Assembly (NCBI RefSeq): GCF_008831285.2
Contig: NC_045141.1
Location: 24,847,315 to 24,911,314, forward strand
DNA length: 64,000 nt
Origin: Nymphaea colorata
Lineage: Eukaryota > Streptophyta > Magnoliopsida > Nymphaeales > Nymphaeaceae
Direction of reading: 5' to 3'
Shown here: positions 1 to 11,900 of the stretch, piece after piece
Layout: the number at the start of each line of letters is the position of its first letter
Position numbering within the stretch: position 1 is the first letter of the stretch
The notes under the pieces: generated by a model
Database searches by the model: none
Seen by the model: only the letters and a program-made list of their open reading frames with translations
Told to the model about the DNA's origin: nothing
Translations under genes and position numbers: made by a program

Positions 1-483
1 CTGACACAAACTCGAAATGATGATCGATCTCTCCCAATTTGTTGTCTGCCATCGCCGTCCGAATCACCGTGGCCATCACCTCTCCCAACAGAGCAGAGGG
101 TTGAATCTGCATCCCCCCCCGAAAGAAAGTATATCAAGGGAAAAACAAAGTCTTTGAAGGGCCCGAAATCAGCGAAAGCAACAAATGGGTATTGAAAAAC
201 TCACCTCCTCCTTGAGGATCTCCGGCTCCAGATAAGCCCGCAAGTCCTCGTAGCTAAGGAGCGAGAAGTTCTCCGGCCACTCGCCGGAAATAATGCCCTC
301 CGGATTCTCGTCCAGGCCGACTCTTTCGATCGATGCGGCGACAACAACTCTCTTGCCCATCGAAAGCGGTCGAGAGAGAGAGGTCCTGGAAAGGGGAGTG
401 GTGACATGGGTTTTGCTCCTCGATGATGAAAGAATCGATGGAGGACTGCAGAAATGTAGTCCCTGCACTACACTAGACGCCAT
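1..483 (-). CDS. Plastid-targeted protein with a probable CBS domain, 5' part only
   Basis: Two coding exons are visible on the minus strand: exon 1 at 205-483 (93 codons) and the start of exon 2 at 1-106, which runs off the window. The donor (GTGAGT) lies directly after residue 93 and the acceptor reads ATGCAG, and the frame stays open. Residues 1-50 are rich in Ser, Arg and Thr with few acidic residues, as in a chloroplast transit peptide. Next comes ISGEWPENFSLLSYEDL, then exon 2 begins IQPSALLGEVMATVIRTAM and continues EIDHHFEFVS. The EVM..VIRTA...EIDHHFE pattern resembles the first half of a CBS domain, a module that usually binds adenosyl nucleotides. The family call comes from the look of the motif, not from a match I can verify. 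A CTATATT box at about 562-568 would fit a start site near 535. The C-terminal part is missing. Confidence 0.7.
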
Positions 484-1050
484 ACTTCTTCTTCACCTTC
501 TTCCTTCCTCTCCCTCTTCTTCTTTCTCTCTGCACTGGGGCTTGGGGAGTGTCCCTTCCAATATAGAGAAGGTGATGATACCGACAGGACTGTCCTGCAG
601 TCGCGACTTCGAGACGACTCGGCTCCTTCGATCCCCATAAGAAACAAAAGGAAAAAATAAATCTTTGAAACGGACAACGAAACGTTATCCACAACCTCGT
701 CTTCAATGAATTCGGCTCCTTCTTGTGGAGATCAGGACGACGTGGGACCCACTCCGCCTTGGCGGTTGCCGGTCCATTGGATCAAACCTGGACCCACCAA
801 CTGAGTCCGGTGGCCCGCTTGGATATGGACCACCTTTCCCACCCCTTGGAGCACATTGCACAACGTGCCGGACCGTTGATTCCCCTTCATCTCCACCGTC
901 CACCTGTTGCCGGAATCTGTTCCGCCGAAGCACATGGCTCCACGTGGACATGCCGGACTGATAGGAAGATGACAATCTTGCGACATCAAAGACTTGTCAT
1001 CTGGATTTTGATTTGAATCAACAATATACGTATCGGTGGCGGACCCGTAT
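484..1050 (-). promoter_or_regulatory. Leader and promoter region of the left-edge gene, with a G-box
   Basis: This stretch lies upstream of the minus-strand gene starting at 483. Read on the minus strand, the leader next to the ATG is rich in GA and GAA. A TATA-like CTATATT sits near 562-568. A palindromic G-box core CACGTG is at 941-946, and another ACGTGG element lies near 738. The 700-1000 part is clearly GC-richer than the DNA beyond it. G-boxes are common in light- and ABA-responsive plant promoters, which suits a plastid protein. Function is inferred from motifs only. Confidence 0.45.
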
Positions 1051-1460
1051 CCTCTTGTTTTCATATCTTTCCACTTACAAATACTTAATAACATTTTTAG
1101 AATGTAAAAAAATGCATACATTCTAAACAAAAGTCGATGCATGTCAAGGGCTTTTAAAATATACATATAAAATTTATATTTATATATAAAGTTTAAATGT
1201 AAAATTTGCATATAAAAAATAGTTGATATGTAAACTAAAATTTAAAAGATTTTATTTCTCTTATATAAAAATTTTGAAAATAAAATTTAATGAAATTTTG
1301 ACACATTTTGAAACTATAATTTGGACCGCCCTACCCTTAGTTCAAAGTTATTACACATACAGTTAAATGAATTAATAAAAAACTATTGAATTGGTGAAAA
1401 TATTCTAGATACATGGGAACTATATTATTGAAAGTGAACTTTTTGAAGACATTTAGTTAT

Positions 1461-1595
1461 ACAAGAGTAAAGGTGGGCAACGGGTCCATTAAGCGACGGG
1501 TAGTCAGGTACAAGAGTAAAGGTGGGCAACGGGTCCATTAAGCGACGGGTAGTCAGGTACTCAACGGGTCCATTAAGCGACGGGTAGTCAGGTAC
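1461..1595. repeat. 49-bp tandem repeat, two full copies and one partial
   Basis: Copies at 1461-1509 and 1510-1558 are essentially identical (start ACAAGAGTAAAGGTGGGCAA). A third, shorter copy at 1562-1595 repeats only the last 34 bp. The near-perfect identity points to recent duplication. GGTGGGCAACGGGTC resembles the ends of some plant hAT elements, and a loosely matching inverted sequence lies near 1908-1921 (GGTGCCCAGCCTTG), so the array may have grown from one end of a MITE. I found no target-site duplication. Confidence 0.85.
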
Positions 1596-2471
1596 CCAGC
1601 CTGTGATGGGCCGGCCTTGGGCTGGCTATTTGATTTATCGGGTTGACTCGATGGAAAAAAAAAATGTTTTGATCCTGCTCAATTTATTGTATTTTAAAAA
1701 TATCTCTCTATATTTTTTATCTTGTTATTCTCTCTCTCTTTATATATATATATATATATATTGACATGATGCTGTTTGGTGCATCGACAGTGGCTCTCGT
1801 AAAATCTATGATATGGCCTGAACCGATAATAACTAAGTGGCTAGGACATGGGCCGCCGCTAAATACTTTGGGCCAGCCAGAACACGACTGTCTGGGACTC
1901 TGGTGCCCAGCCTTGACATTGACGAAATTTTATACCGATAGCAAACAGTAGGTTTTTAGACCATTAATTTAATATTTACGGTGTTTTTCAAGTCCGTGAC
2001 AGGGGGATTGATTTGAGATTGCCAAATCAAAATGAACAAAATTTCAAAATGTTGCAAACATCTTTCGGGACAAGTACTGCATGAGGGATTGGAAATCAAT
2101 GTCGTGCATTGGATGCAGGAACAAACTACACAAAAACCCATTATTCCACAATTGATATAAAAAAAACATGTTTCTTGAAACTGGCTGCCTACTTTTTGGA
2201 ACGCACGCTTATTATTTAATGATTCTACTCCAAAATATTTAAATTCAAAAGTAGATTTATAAATTACATGAATCTGCCTAGGCACTTTTTTTTTTTTACA
2301 ACAATACAAAAAAAAACAAAATTAAAAGTAAAAAATGGTTTTGGGTTCAAAACACCATGTTTTGAACGAAAGTGAATAATCAAGAATCCCCTTTTATTCA
2401 CATCAAAAGAAAAAAAAAAAAAAAGGGGGTTTGGTTCTATTGTCCAACACACAAAGTAGGTTTTCAAAACT

Positions 2472-2610
2472 AAAAGGGCCTTTGGATGCCATTTTAAAAA
2501 CTTCTTTTTTTTTTCTTCTCTAAAACCACTTTTTGAAAATGTTTGGATGACAAGAAAATGCTGCTTTGTGAAAACGACATGAGAATGAAAAACCTGGACC
2601 CCCTAGTTAT
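2472..2610. repeat. Decayed copy of the Harbinger-like MITE found at 30340
   Basis: The segment begins TAAAAGGGCCTTTGGATG and contains GAATGAAAAACCTGGACCCC at 2583-2602. The element at 30340-30652 has the matching order of landmarks: TAAGGGGTGTTTGGGTG and then GAATGAAAAACTTGGACCCC at 30460-30479. The right end cannot be recognised, so this looks like a truncated or diverged relative. Confidence 0.45.
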
Positions 2611-2906
2611 TTTTATTTTTATTTTTTTAAATTTAAAACTATGGATCCGGGTCGGAGGATTTGAAAAATATTGGGGAACCGAAATTTGACCCAGATCCGA
2701 TCTATAGCTGATCCAAATCCGAGCTTTTTTGGACCCGGTTTCTCGAAGAAGTTCTACCAGTGGACAGTCAAAGCCGCAAATAAGTCAAACGCCGTTCTCG
2801 TCAAAATTTTACGCTTCGGGCTTCATAAGAACGCGCGGGAAAACACCGGGGTTTGAGAGCGAGACAAAGAAAGGGAGAGGTTGGAGGGAAAGAGAGGAAG
2901 AAGAAG

Positions 2907-5901
2907 ATGGAAGGGGAGACGGTGAGGAACAACGTACGGGCGCTACTGGAGGAGATTAGGGCGACGGAGGTACCTCACAGCGTTAGGGATTCCTTCTGGG
3001 TTTCCATGGATACTTTGAATTTGTTGACCGATGGTTTAGTTTTTGAAGTTTTCCTCAATTCTATGGAACGGAATTTTTCCGGCCTTTTGGCACCGATGAA
3101 TTTATGTTCACTTATTATATTTTCGCGTGAGTTTTTGGTTCTTCTCTTGGCCAATTATCGAGGATGTTGTCCAAGGGGAGATTCAATCTAAGGAATCCAT
3201 GTGCTCCGAGTATTGCATAAGCGAGCGATTTTTTTTTCTTTCTTTCTGTTTGATGAGTCAAAACGTGTGTTTGATGAAACTAGCATTATTGGGTCTTGGT
3301 CTTCATTTAGTTTGAGCACGGCGAGCACCCGTTTATCTTGCTTATTTTCGTGCACTCGATAACCATAATTAATTTTTCTATGCGTTTTTTGGGGCTTTGA
3401 TGAGTTTTGCTTTTCACCATTGGGGGGGGACTGGTGCAGTTTCTCGTTTGATGGTCGATACTCATTTTTGGTTTTGAGAACCTCGAGCTACGATGAGTTT
3501 TTTTGAGGAACAAACCAAAGCATTTATCATGCAAGTGGAATCTGCCATACCGGGCACTCGAGTTAAATTTGGGTTGGGTTTTTATAATTAGTATGTGAGC
3601 CAAGTCCAATATTAGGATTCCATACATGAACCTATGTTTCTTCAAAAGGGTGGATTGTAATATCTTATGCAAGAGGATTTAAAAATAATCGTGTATTGAT
3701 GAAATTAAGAATCGACAAGGGGCTTGCTTTCTTATCATACTTTCAGTTCTCTTGATTCAGTCTTTTAGATGTGAACTTAAATTGGCTATGGAGAAGCTGG
3801 CTCTGGATTTGCCATGCCAAACATTTTTGTTTCAATTTTGGATAGAGTCCAGATATTTTGCCACATAGTGAATCATTTTTCCTCATATTATTGTCTACAA
3901 ATATCATTCTTGTGCCAAGTTGTTCCTTCTGTATTGGAATTGATTTCAACACTCGGACCAAGGATCTCATATGCGAGAAATGTGTGTTCTTTCGGATCTA
4001 CTGGTTGTAACACCCCACGTGAGAGGACTTAAAAATCATCTTATATCAAAATGATGTTGAGAGGTCACGAAGAGTTTATAAACTTTGGTGCTTCACTACC
4101 AGTTGCCCTAATTTGTGACCTTCTTAGATGAAAACTGACACCTTCTATGGGGCAGGCTGGGATTTTCTATATTGTGCATTTAGATCCGGTCTGGACAAGG
4201 TTGTTATACCACATGTTGGATTTATTTTTCTCCTCTTATTGTCCACACAAACTTTTCTCAGACTGAGTTGTTTATGTGCATGATATCAAATTTTTCATTT
4301 TTGTATATTGAAGATTACAGAGGTTCAATATCTTTCTAAGGATTAAACAAGAAGTAGAAAATAGCTGTTCAAATTTAAGAACAGTCTAACTAATGGATGT
4401 CTTTAACTTGGTTTCTCCTTTTTATTTTTCCATTTCTTAATTATTGATGACTTGCCTAGATTTGTGAGACTACCTGGATGAATTGGTTTATAGCGAACCA
4501 ATTCGTTCCTTATATGTATGTTCAATGTATACATAATTTTCTCTACATTTTAGTTTACATGTCTTATTATTGATTTCAGGCAATTGACGCTCGACTTCCA
4601 CTTGTTGATCAACTCGAACAAGCCCACATATCCAATGAGTTCGATCTGGCTTGCGTTGCAGAATGCCTTATAGTATCCATCACATTTCAGCATTCTTTTG
4701 TGGCTTAACTTGTTGGATTTGTTTTAAGTTATCAGATGGATTTTCTGTTACATTAAAGTGCTCATATTGCTCTGCAGAATGTTGTCAATTGCCAGGCCAT
4801 TCTTTTTACAATATTTACCCCAGGGATGTATAGCTCAGTGATGGAAAGGTTTTTACTGTATTTCATTTCAGGGTCTTGTGATAGTGAAGGATATTTCAGA
4901 TTCACCAACTGAATCATTGCAGAAAGTGAAAATACATGTGGCATAGCACATAGTATTGCATGCATCCATTACAGTTGAACTGCAAAAGTGAAAATACATG
5001 TGGCATAGCACATAGTTTTGCATGCATCCATTACAGTTGAACTCTATGATGCTATTTTCTGCTCTTGGAAGAATTTGATTGGTTAAACATATTTCACTTT
5101 CACTATTTGACATGCATAGGTGGAGATTGCATGATTTAAGGTTTGCTTTTTGATACAAATCGGTTGTCTTCTTTTGTCCACATCTCATGTAACTTCAAGC
5201 TCACTGGTCCCGTCCTTATTTTCGGGTGGTCAACAATTTCTTGTTGTAAAAGAAGTTTTTGACATTGTAGTTGCCAAGATTGTCGGTTTTTAAATGCTCA
5301 ATTAACTCGGTTCATCATGGTAGGCTTTTAATAGAAAACGTCAGAGTGTATAATATTCTCTTCCTTGCATACAAGCATCACAGGTTTTTCCTCTTTCATG
5401 TGTAATTCTTCCAAAATTTGCTTCTGGAGGAACCTGGCTGGTCATCTTGAAAGTCATTTTACCAAATTGGAAATGTCTCAGTATGGGATGCAACAAACTT
5501 AACAGCTTTCTTTCTATGTACCATAGTGCTCTGACATTTACATGGATCTGCAAAATTTGTATTATAAATGCTCTCAAGTAAATGCACATCTTTGCAGTAT
5601 GTTAGTTAATACACAGTGTTATCCTTGTCTTCCCCATTTTTGAGTTGGAAGTTCCTCTATTAAGGATATCAGTTTGATGAGCAGAAATTGTTTCTGTTAA
5701 GTTTCTCAATGGAGCATGTGTCACAAGCTTTTACAAGATGTCATGAGCATGAACGGTTCAAATGAATAAAGAAGTGCTAATACAACAAACGCTAATAAAG
5801 TGCAATCACCATTAACAGTTAAAAGGAATCATGTTAGCTATGTCACATGGGTGCGGGTGCGGGATGCTGTGGCAAGAGCATATAAATATATATTAATGTA
5901 T

Positions 5902-5946
<45 letters not shown>

Positions 5947-8900
5947 CATATATATGTTATTTGTTATATAAATAATTTTATTTGTCTATATTTTTAAACT
6001 TTTTTTTTATCAAAGTTACCTTAATCTTATACAAAATTCAAAGTTTTATTAAATAAAATAAGGGAGAGAGAGAGAGAGAGAGAGAAGAGGGAAAAAAGAA
6101 GAGGGGAAGATAGGAGAAGGAAAAAAAATAAAAAAAAAAAACAAGAGAAAAGAAGAACTTTTCGGTTTGACCGAGTCGGGTGTCGTGTCGGGCTGCACCC
6201 GCATCGGTGTGGGTGCGCCACCATAGTTGGCGCACCCGCGACTTAGCATTTTAGTAAACTGTTTATGATTGCTTTCAATTACAGTAGAGTGCATATACTG
6301 CATGGAAAGCTTAATATTGTCAAATATGCTTTGCCTCTTTGTAAATGGTATTATTTTTTGCGGATGCTACTCATGTTTCAGGCCTTGGCAACCATAATTG
6401 TGATTACTGCATATTTTGCTGCAACTGTTTATCAATATCTGGCACTTGACAAGGGGAAAATGTACATGAAATTTTTTTGCGGCAAAGTTTGCAGCAGCTT
6501 CTATATGCAGTGGTTATTCAGTACTGGCCAGTCCCTAACCTATGTCACATAGGTATGGGTGCGGGTATGGATACAGATCATTTTCAAAAAACTTGGGTGC
6601 GAGGCACGACAAGAAAAAATACTTAGAATATATATATCAAAATAAAAAAATACCAACATAAACAAATAAACAACATAGAAAATATATATCAACGGATCTT
6701 GCAGTTGCAACAGTGTTTTTAAGAAACCTATAAAAAACTTTAAACATATGGACAACCGAGCAGCCCCCTAGACAGTCAAATATATAAACATTAGTTGATT
6801 TTTCATACAGGAAAACAAAAATACTATTAAGAACAACAATAGAAAGAAAAAATAGTTAATGTAGGAAGGTCGCCGGAGTCCGGAGGTCGCCAAAAGTTGT
6901 TGGGCGTCGCCAGAGGTCGCTGATTTCGCCCACAATTTTGTTAAGGCTCTGCGTTTTTGAAAGGAAATAAGAAAACAAAAAAAAACCCAAGTTTTGGACT
7001 AAAATGAACTCGGTGAACATTGACCGAGTTTGTTTTTGGACAGATACTAACCTGGGTATGTTGACCATATCTGGTACCTGTTGACTCGTACCTAAGCCAT
7101 GCCCGATGCCATACCCGTACTCGTGTCGCACCCGATTGGTATGGGTACTCCACCAAAATTAAGGTACCCATGTTACATAGTCCCTAACTTGTGAGCTGGT
7201 TGGCCAGAAAAGAGATAAATGCATCATTGTCATTTTGAGACATGGATTTATGATTCAAACCTTCAAATTGTGGATATATTTTAAGGAATTTTCCATCTTT
7301 TATTCACCTGTCTAGTATAGTTGCAACCAATTTCATGTGGCTTCACTCCCTCATTTGCTCCATTCTTATTTGATCTTACATGATGGGCAATTTTCTGCTG
7401 TCTTTTCTGAGTAATGAAATGGATATTGCTGCCTTGTCTTTTCTTAATGATATGATGGGCAATTTGGGAGGAGCCTACATGCTTAGAAGTTCCCTCGTGC
7501 AAGTTAAACAAGGCTGTTATGCATGTAGCTTGGAAACATTTACAGCTTGGGAACTCACTGGACAATCTTTCCCAATTTCTCATTCTTGCAACCAAGGTAC
7601 CCTTGTGTTATGTGTTGTCGATCATTTGAGTAGTCATTCACATGGAAAATAGTTTTGTGGCTTTACCACATAAAATTGTGAGAGGGCTGTTATTTAATTC
7701 ATGGCAGCACATACCAATGTTGTAAAAAGTGTAGCGTAATGCGTATTGATCGGGCTGACCTATACGCCATATCGTAACGTATCACAAACGTAGCGTATCA
7801 TAAAATTATTTTTTAATTTTAAAAAATATTAAAAAATCAGAAAAAATAGAGAAACGTTATAAAAAATCAGAAAAAAATTGGAAAAATAAACAAAAAATCA
7901 GATAAAACCAAAAAAATCATCATACATAACGAACATTCATGTATATCAACAACACATTCAAGAATAAGAAATCAGAGATTTAAAATAACATCATAAGCAT
8001 CCATTACAATTTTAAACTTGAAAATGTTATAGAATCTTAGGACTTAAGAGTCTTAGGATTTGAAGTTTTAGGACTTAAATTACATCATAATTCATAAGTT
8101 CAAAACATACAGTTATCACCTTTCATGATTCAACGATGATCCTCGCCATTTGCATCATCATCTTCATTTTCTTTATTAATCGCTTCTATCCCTTCTGTTG
8201 GAATGTCACCAACTATCCATTGCTCTCCAGCCTCTCCTTCTTCAAAAAGCTCTGTTGTTCCTTCAATGTTCAGAAAAATCAAGATTGTCCTCATCAAGGA
8301 TTGCAGAAGGTTCTTCAACCCAAGGATCTAATACATCAAAATGTCAAGGCTGATGGGATCAAATTGAGTGTGATGCTTCCTCACAGATGCTGCTTCTATT
8401 TGCCTAAAATGCAACAAGAGAAAAAAATAACAAATTGTTTAAAATTAAAATATATATTAGAATTTGCAATTTTGCATAACAAATGTATTTAATTTACCTT
8501 TGTCTCAACTTCATATTGTAACAATTGAAAAGAAGGTCATTCAACGTTTTATGTTCCAGCCATTTCTCTTCTTATTGCGGATGTGTTGAAATACACTCCA
8601 ATTTCTTTTACATGTAGTTGTACTACATGTTTGGCTGAGGATTCTAACTGCAAAACTTCTTTAATTATGGGCAATGAAGCCCAAACCTACTCCACCGCGA
8701 ATCTAATAACAGATGGAACGTAAATACAATAACAATGAAAAAGTAAAGATAAGCTCCGTTTTTTTAATACCTGGATGCAAGGATGTCCTGCATCGAATTG
8801 TTGTGTCTCTCCCCTTGTTACCATAACAAGTATCATATTTGTTGATTGACACATATACAACTTCTTGTTCTCTATAATCACTTACCAATATCTCAATATG

Positions 8901-11900
8901 ATCCAACATGTTGTACTCGACCTCTCTGTCCTTCTTAAAAGTGGGAAGATATCTAATAGCAAGATTTAGGTAGTAGACTGCTGCATGAAGTGGGCGACGA
9001 AGTTGTCTAGACCATCTTTCATCTATAATCTTCCATATAGGCATGTACAACTTCTTTTTTCCCTTCAGATTATCTCTAATGGCCTCCTTTGCTTTGTCCA
9101 TAGCCTCGTATAAATATCCAATAGAAGGTCTATCTTCACTTTCAACCAATCTGAGGACTTTCAATAGAGGTACACAAACGTTCAATGAGTTCACACATGA
9201 TTCCCAAAATTCAGTGTTGGATATTGTATCCACCACTGTCGTGGCCTTTCTTTTATAGGCATGTGGATATGCAGCCCAATCATCACTTGAAAACTCTTCA
9301 TGGGAAGATTTCTTTGCTTGACTATACCTTGCACAATCAAAACATTTGTGGCAAACCGTGTTTGTGCTGGTCGAATCAATTCAGGCCCATTTGTGAATTT
9401 TCTCATCAAGTTCATGCTTATACTAAACTTCGTGATTTCTTGGCATCTTTGAATTGTCCACTTTATATCATCTCTTTCACTAAGATTCTGAAGCATTAGA
9501 TTTAAACAATGAGCAGCACAAGGGCTCCGATAAAATGTCCTATATCATGCTGCTAACATTTCACTTGCAACTTTACAATTTGCCGCATTATCTGTGACAA
9601 TTTTCACAACAATCTCAAGCCTAATTTCTTGTACAACTTTATCAAAAATCTCACACAAAGCATCAGTAGTTTTAGGAGTATCAGACAAATCAATAGATTT
9701 TAAGAACATTGTACCTAAGGGGCAATATACAACGAAGTTTACCAATGTTTTGTTCTTGATGTTCGTCCACCCATCTGCCGTTACACTGCATCCTGTGTCT
9801 TTCCAGCTCAATTTCAGTTCATCACAATATGCCTTGACATCTCTAACTACATTATTAAAAATTTTTCCTTGCAATTTATGATAAGAAGGCATTTTATATC
9901 CTCGGCCTACAGAAGTGATCACATTTGCTATAGGCTGAAAATGCCTAAAATAGTAAAATGATAAGAGTTTGCTGCACTAAAAGGAATGGATGCATCATAG
10001 AACCACCTTCCTATGGTATCATCTGCTGCGCCAATAATATCCTTTGAACACATGGCTGTACGAATCTCAGGTTAAGCACCTGCACCATTATAAGGGGGGA
10101 CAAAATTCTTGATCGAGTCGGATCCAATACTCGACCTCAAAGTAGGTACTCTACCACCACCAATTCTAATAGTAAGACCATGACTCCTGCCATGTCCTCG
10201 TGAAATTGTATTTCCACCTCTTCTCTTTCTAGTTGCAGCTGAAGAACCACCTGTATGCATGATGTCTTTCCCTCTATCTATTCCCAAATTGACACCAACA
10301 TCTTCTTCGAGCTCAAAGTCTTTACCTTCACTTCCTTTCTCTTCATATGGGTCCTCATATCCTACATCTGCCTCATGCATTTCCTTGTCAATCCTTTTTG
10401 GTTTCACAACATTAATAAGTTCCAAATATTAATGCTTGACATAAGGTGGCAATGGGTTCTCTTGGGAGCCAATGCATTGAGCCACATTGTTGTGTGTACC
10501 AGCTATATGGTGTTTAAAGTGAAAGATTCCTCTTGATATGAATGGCTTACAAAAATCGCACACAACTTTTAACCTATTTTTGGGATCCACCCTTGTACAC
10601 CACTGCCATGCAGGGTTCAGCATTATGTCTTCACAAAACAGGTAAAAATTAAAAGCCTACGATTAACTGTAGGAAATAAGAGAAATAAACAATTCAACAG
10701 TGAAAATGAGTAATTTTTTACCTTTTTGGTGTTAGAAACCAAAAAAATCCTCTTTCTCCAAGCTTCCCACCATTCCCACTACGAGAAAGCTTCTTCACTG
10801 GCTAGTAGGCTCTCCCAAATCGATGATTCCTCAGTGATTTTTGATGAAGATGACCAAAATCTCTCCCTCCCACGTCTCTTAGAGTCTTTAGAAACAAGAA
10901 AAGAGAGAGAGGAGCATTTGCAACACAATGCAAAAAGGGTCTGTCGGGCCCCTTTTTTGCGTTTTTCCCCATATTGTACGATACGGGGCGATACGCTTAC
11001 GATACACGAGTGTATCGTGTGTCGTACAATATGGATAACATTGGCACACTCAAATGTATCACCGTTAGTTCCCATTCGCATGTTCTAAATGGCACTGTTT
11101 ATTGGTGGGATTTACATAATTATGGTCATTTTGTTGCAGATTTTGTTTCACCTTAACATTTCAATGACTTAAAGAAAAATTGCTTATGTTTTCCAGGCTT
11201 GCATGTGGGGTAGAAAGCATGTCCTTATGGAGGTTTCATCATTTAATGAGTATCAGGAAGAGCGACATTTAAGCCTCTTTCTTCAGGTTTTCGATTATTT
11301 AACATTTTAAAGTCATATTTGCTTACTTATTTGCACTGTACATTAGATTATTCAACATTTTAAAGATGAAGTCCTTTATATCTGCTGAGATGGTAGGGTA
11401 GGAGTACATGTATGAAATATTTAAGCCTCTTTCTTCAGTGACTAACTATCGAATGTAGATTATAGTTTCTATTTGACTGTTTGCACTGTAAAGTAGATTA
11501 CTTAACATTCTAAAGAAAGTAGATTACTTAACATTCTAAAGATGAGGCCTTTTATATCTGCTGAAAAGGCAGGATAACAAGATTACATGTGTGAATTTCT
11601 TCAGGCATTAAATGTAGATTTCTGTTTCTATCTTATAATTCATTTCACTATTTGCATTGAACATTAGATTTTTTAACATCTTAAAGAGGATGCCTTTCAT
11701 ATCTGCTGAAAATGTAGGGTAATATTACTTTTATGAGTCTATGAGAAAGAACTGCAGAAGCAATGGCCTAGCCATGTTGAAGGCTTTCGGCAAGTATGGC
11801 CTACTAATTCTTCACAAGTACTTCAGTTTCTGTACATAGTCCTACCTCCAGAGAGTGCAGTATTCTTGGAGTGTACAAAGATTCTTATTGTTTCTGCGAA

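Larger units (their letters stand above)
1051..2906. other. Gene-free interval before FLIP
   Basis: This is AT-rich DNA between the divergent left-edge gene and FLIP. It contains a 49-bp tandem repeat (1461-1595), a short (TA)n tract at 1741-1761, homopolymer A/T runs around 2280-2430 and a decayed MITE (2472-2610). The last 100 bp (2810-2906) become purine-rich (GAGAGG, AAGAAGAAG) and are probably the FLIP 5' leader. I see no ORF with gene character. Confidence 0.6.

Noticed and set aside
6027..6303. Several minus-strand frames with poly-Ser/Leu/Phe runs
   Set aside because: These are produced by the GA and purine tracts inside MITE copy A.
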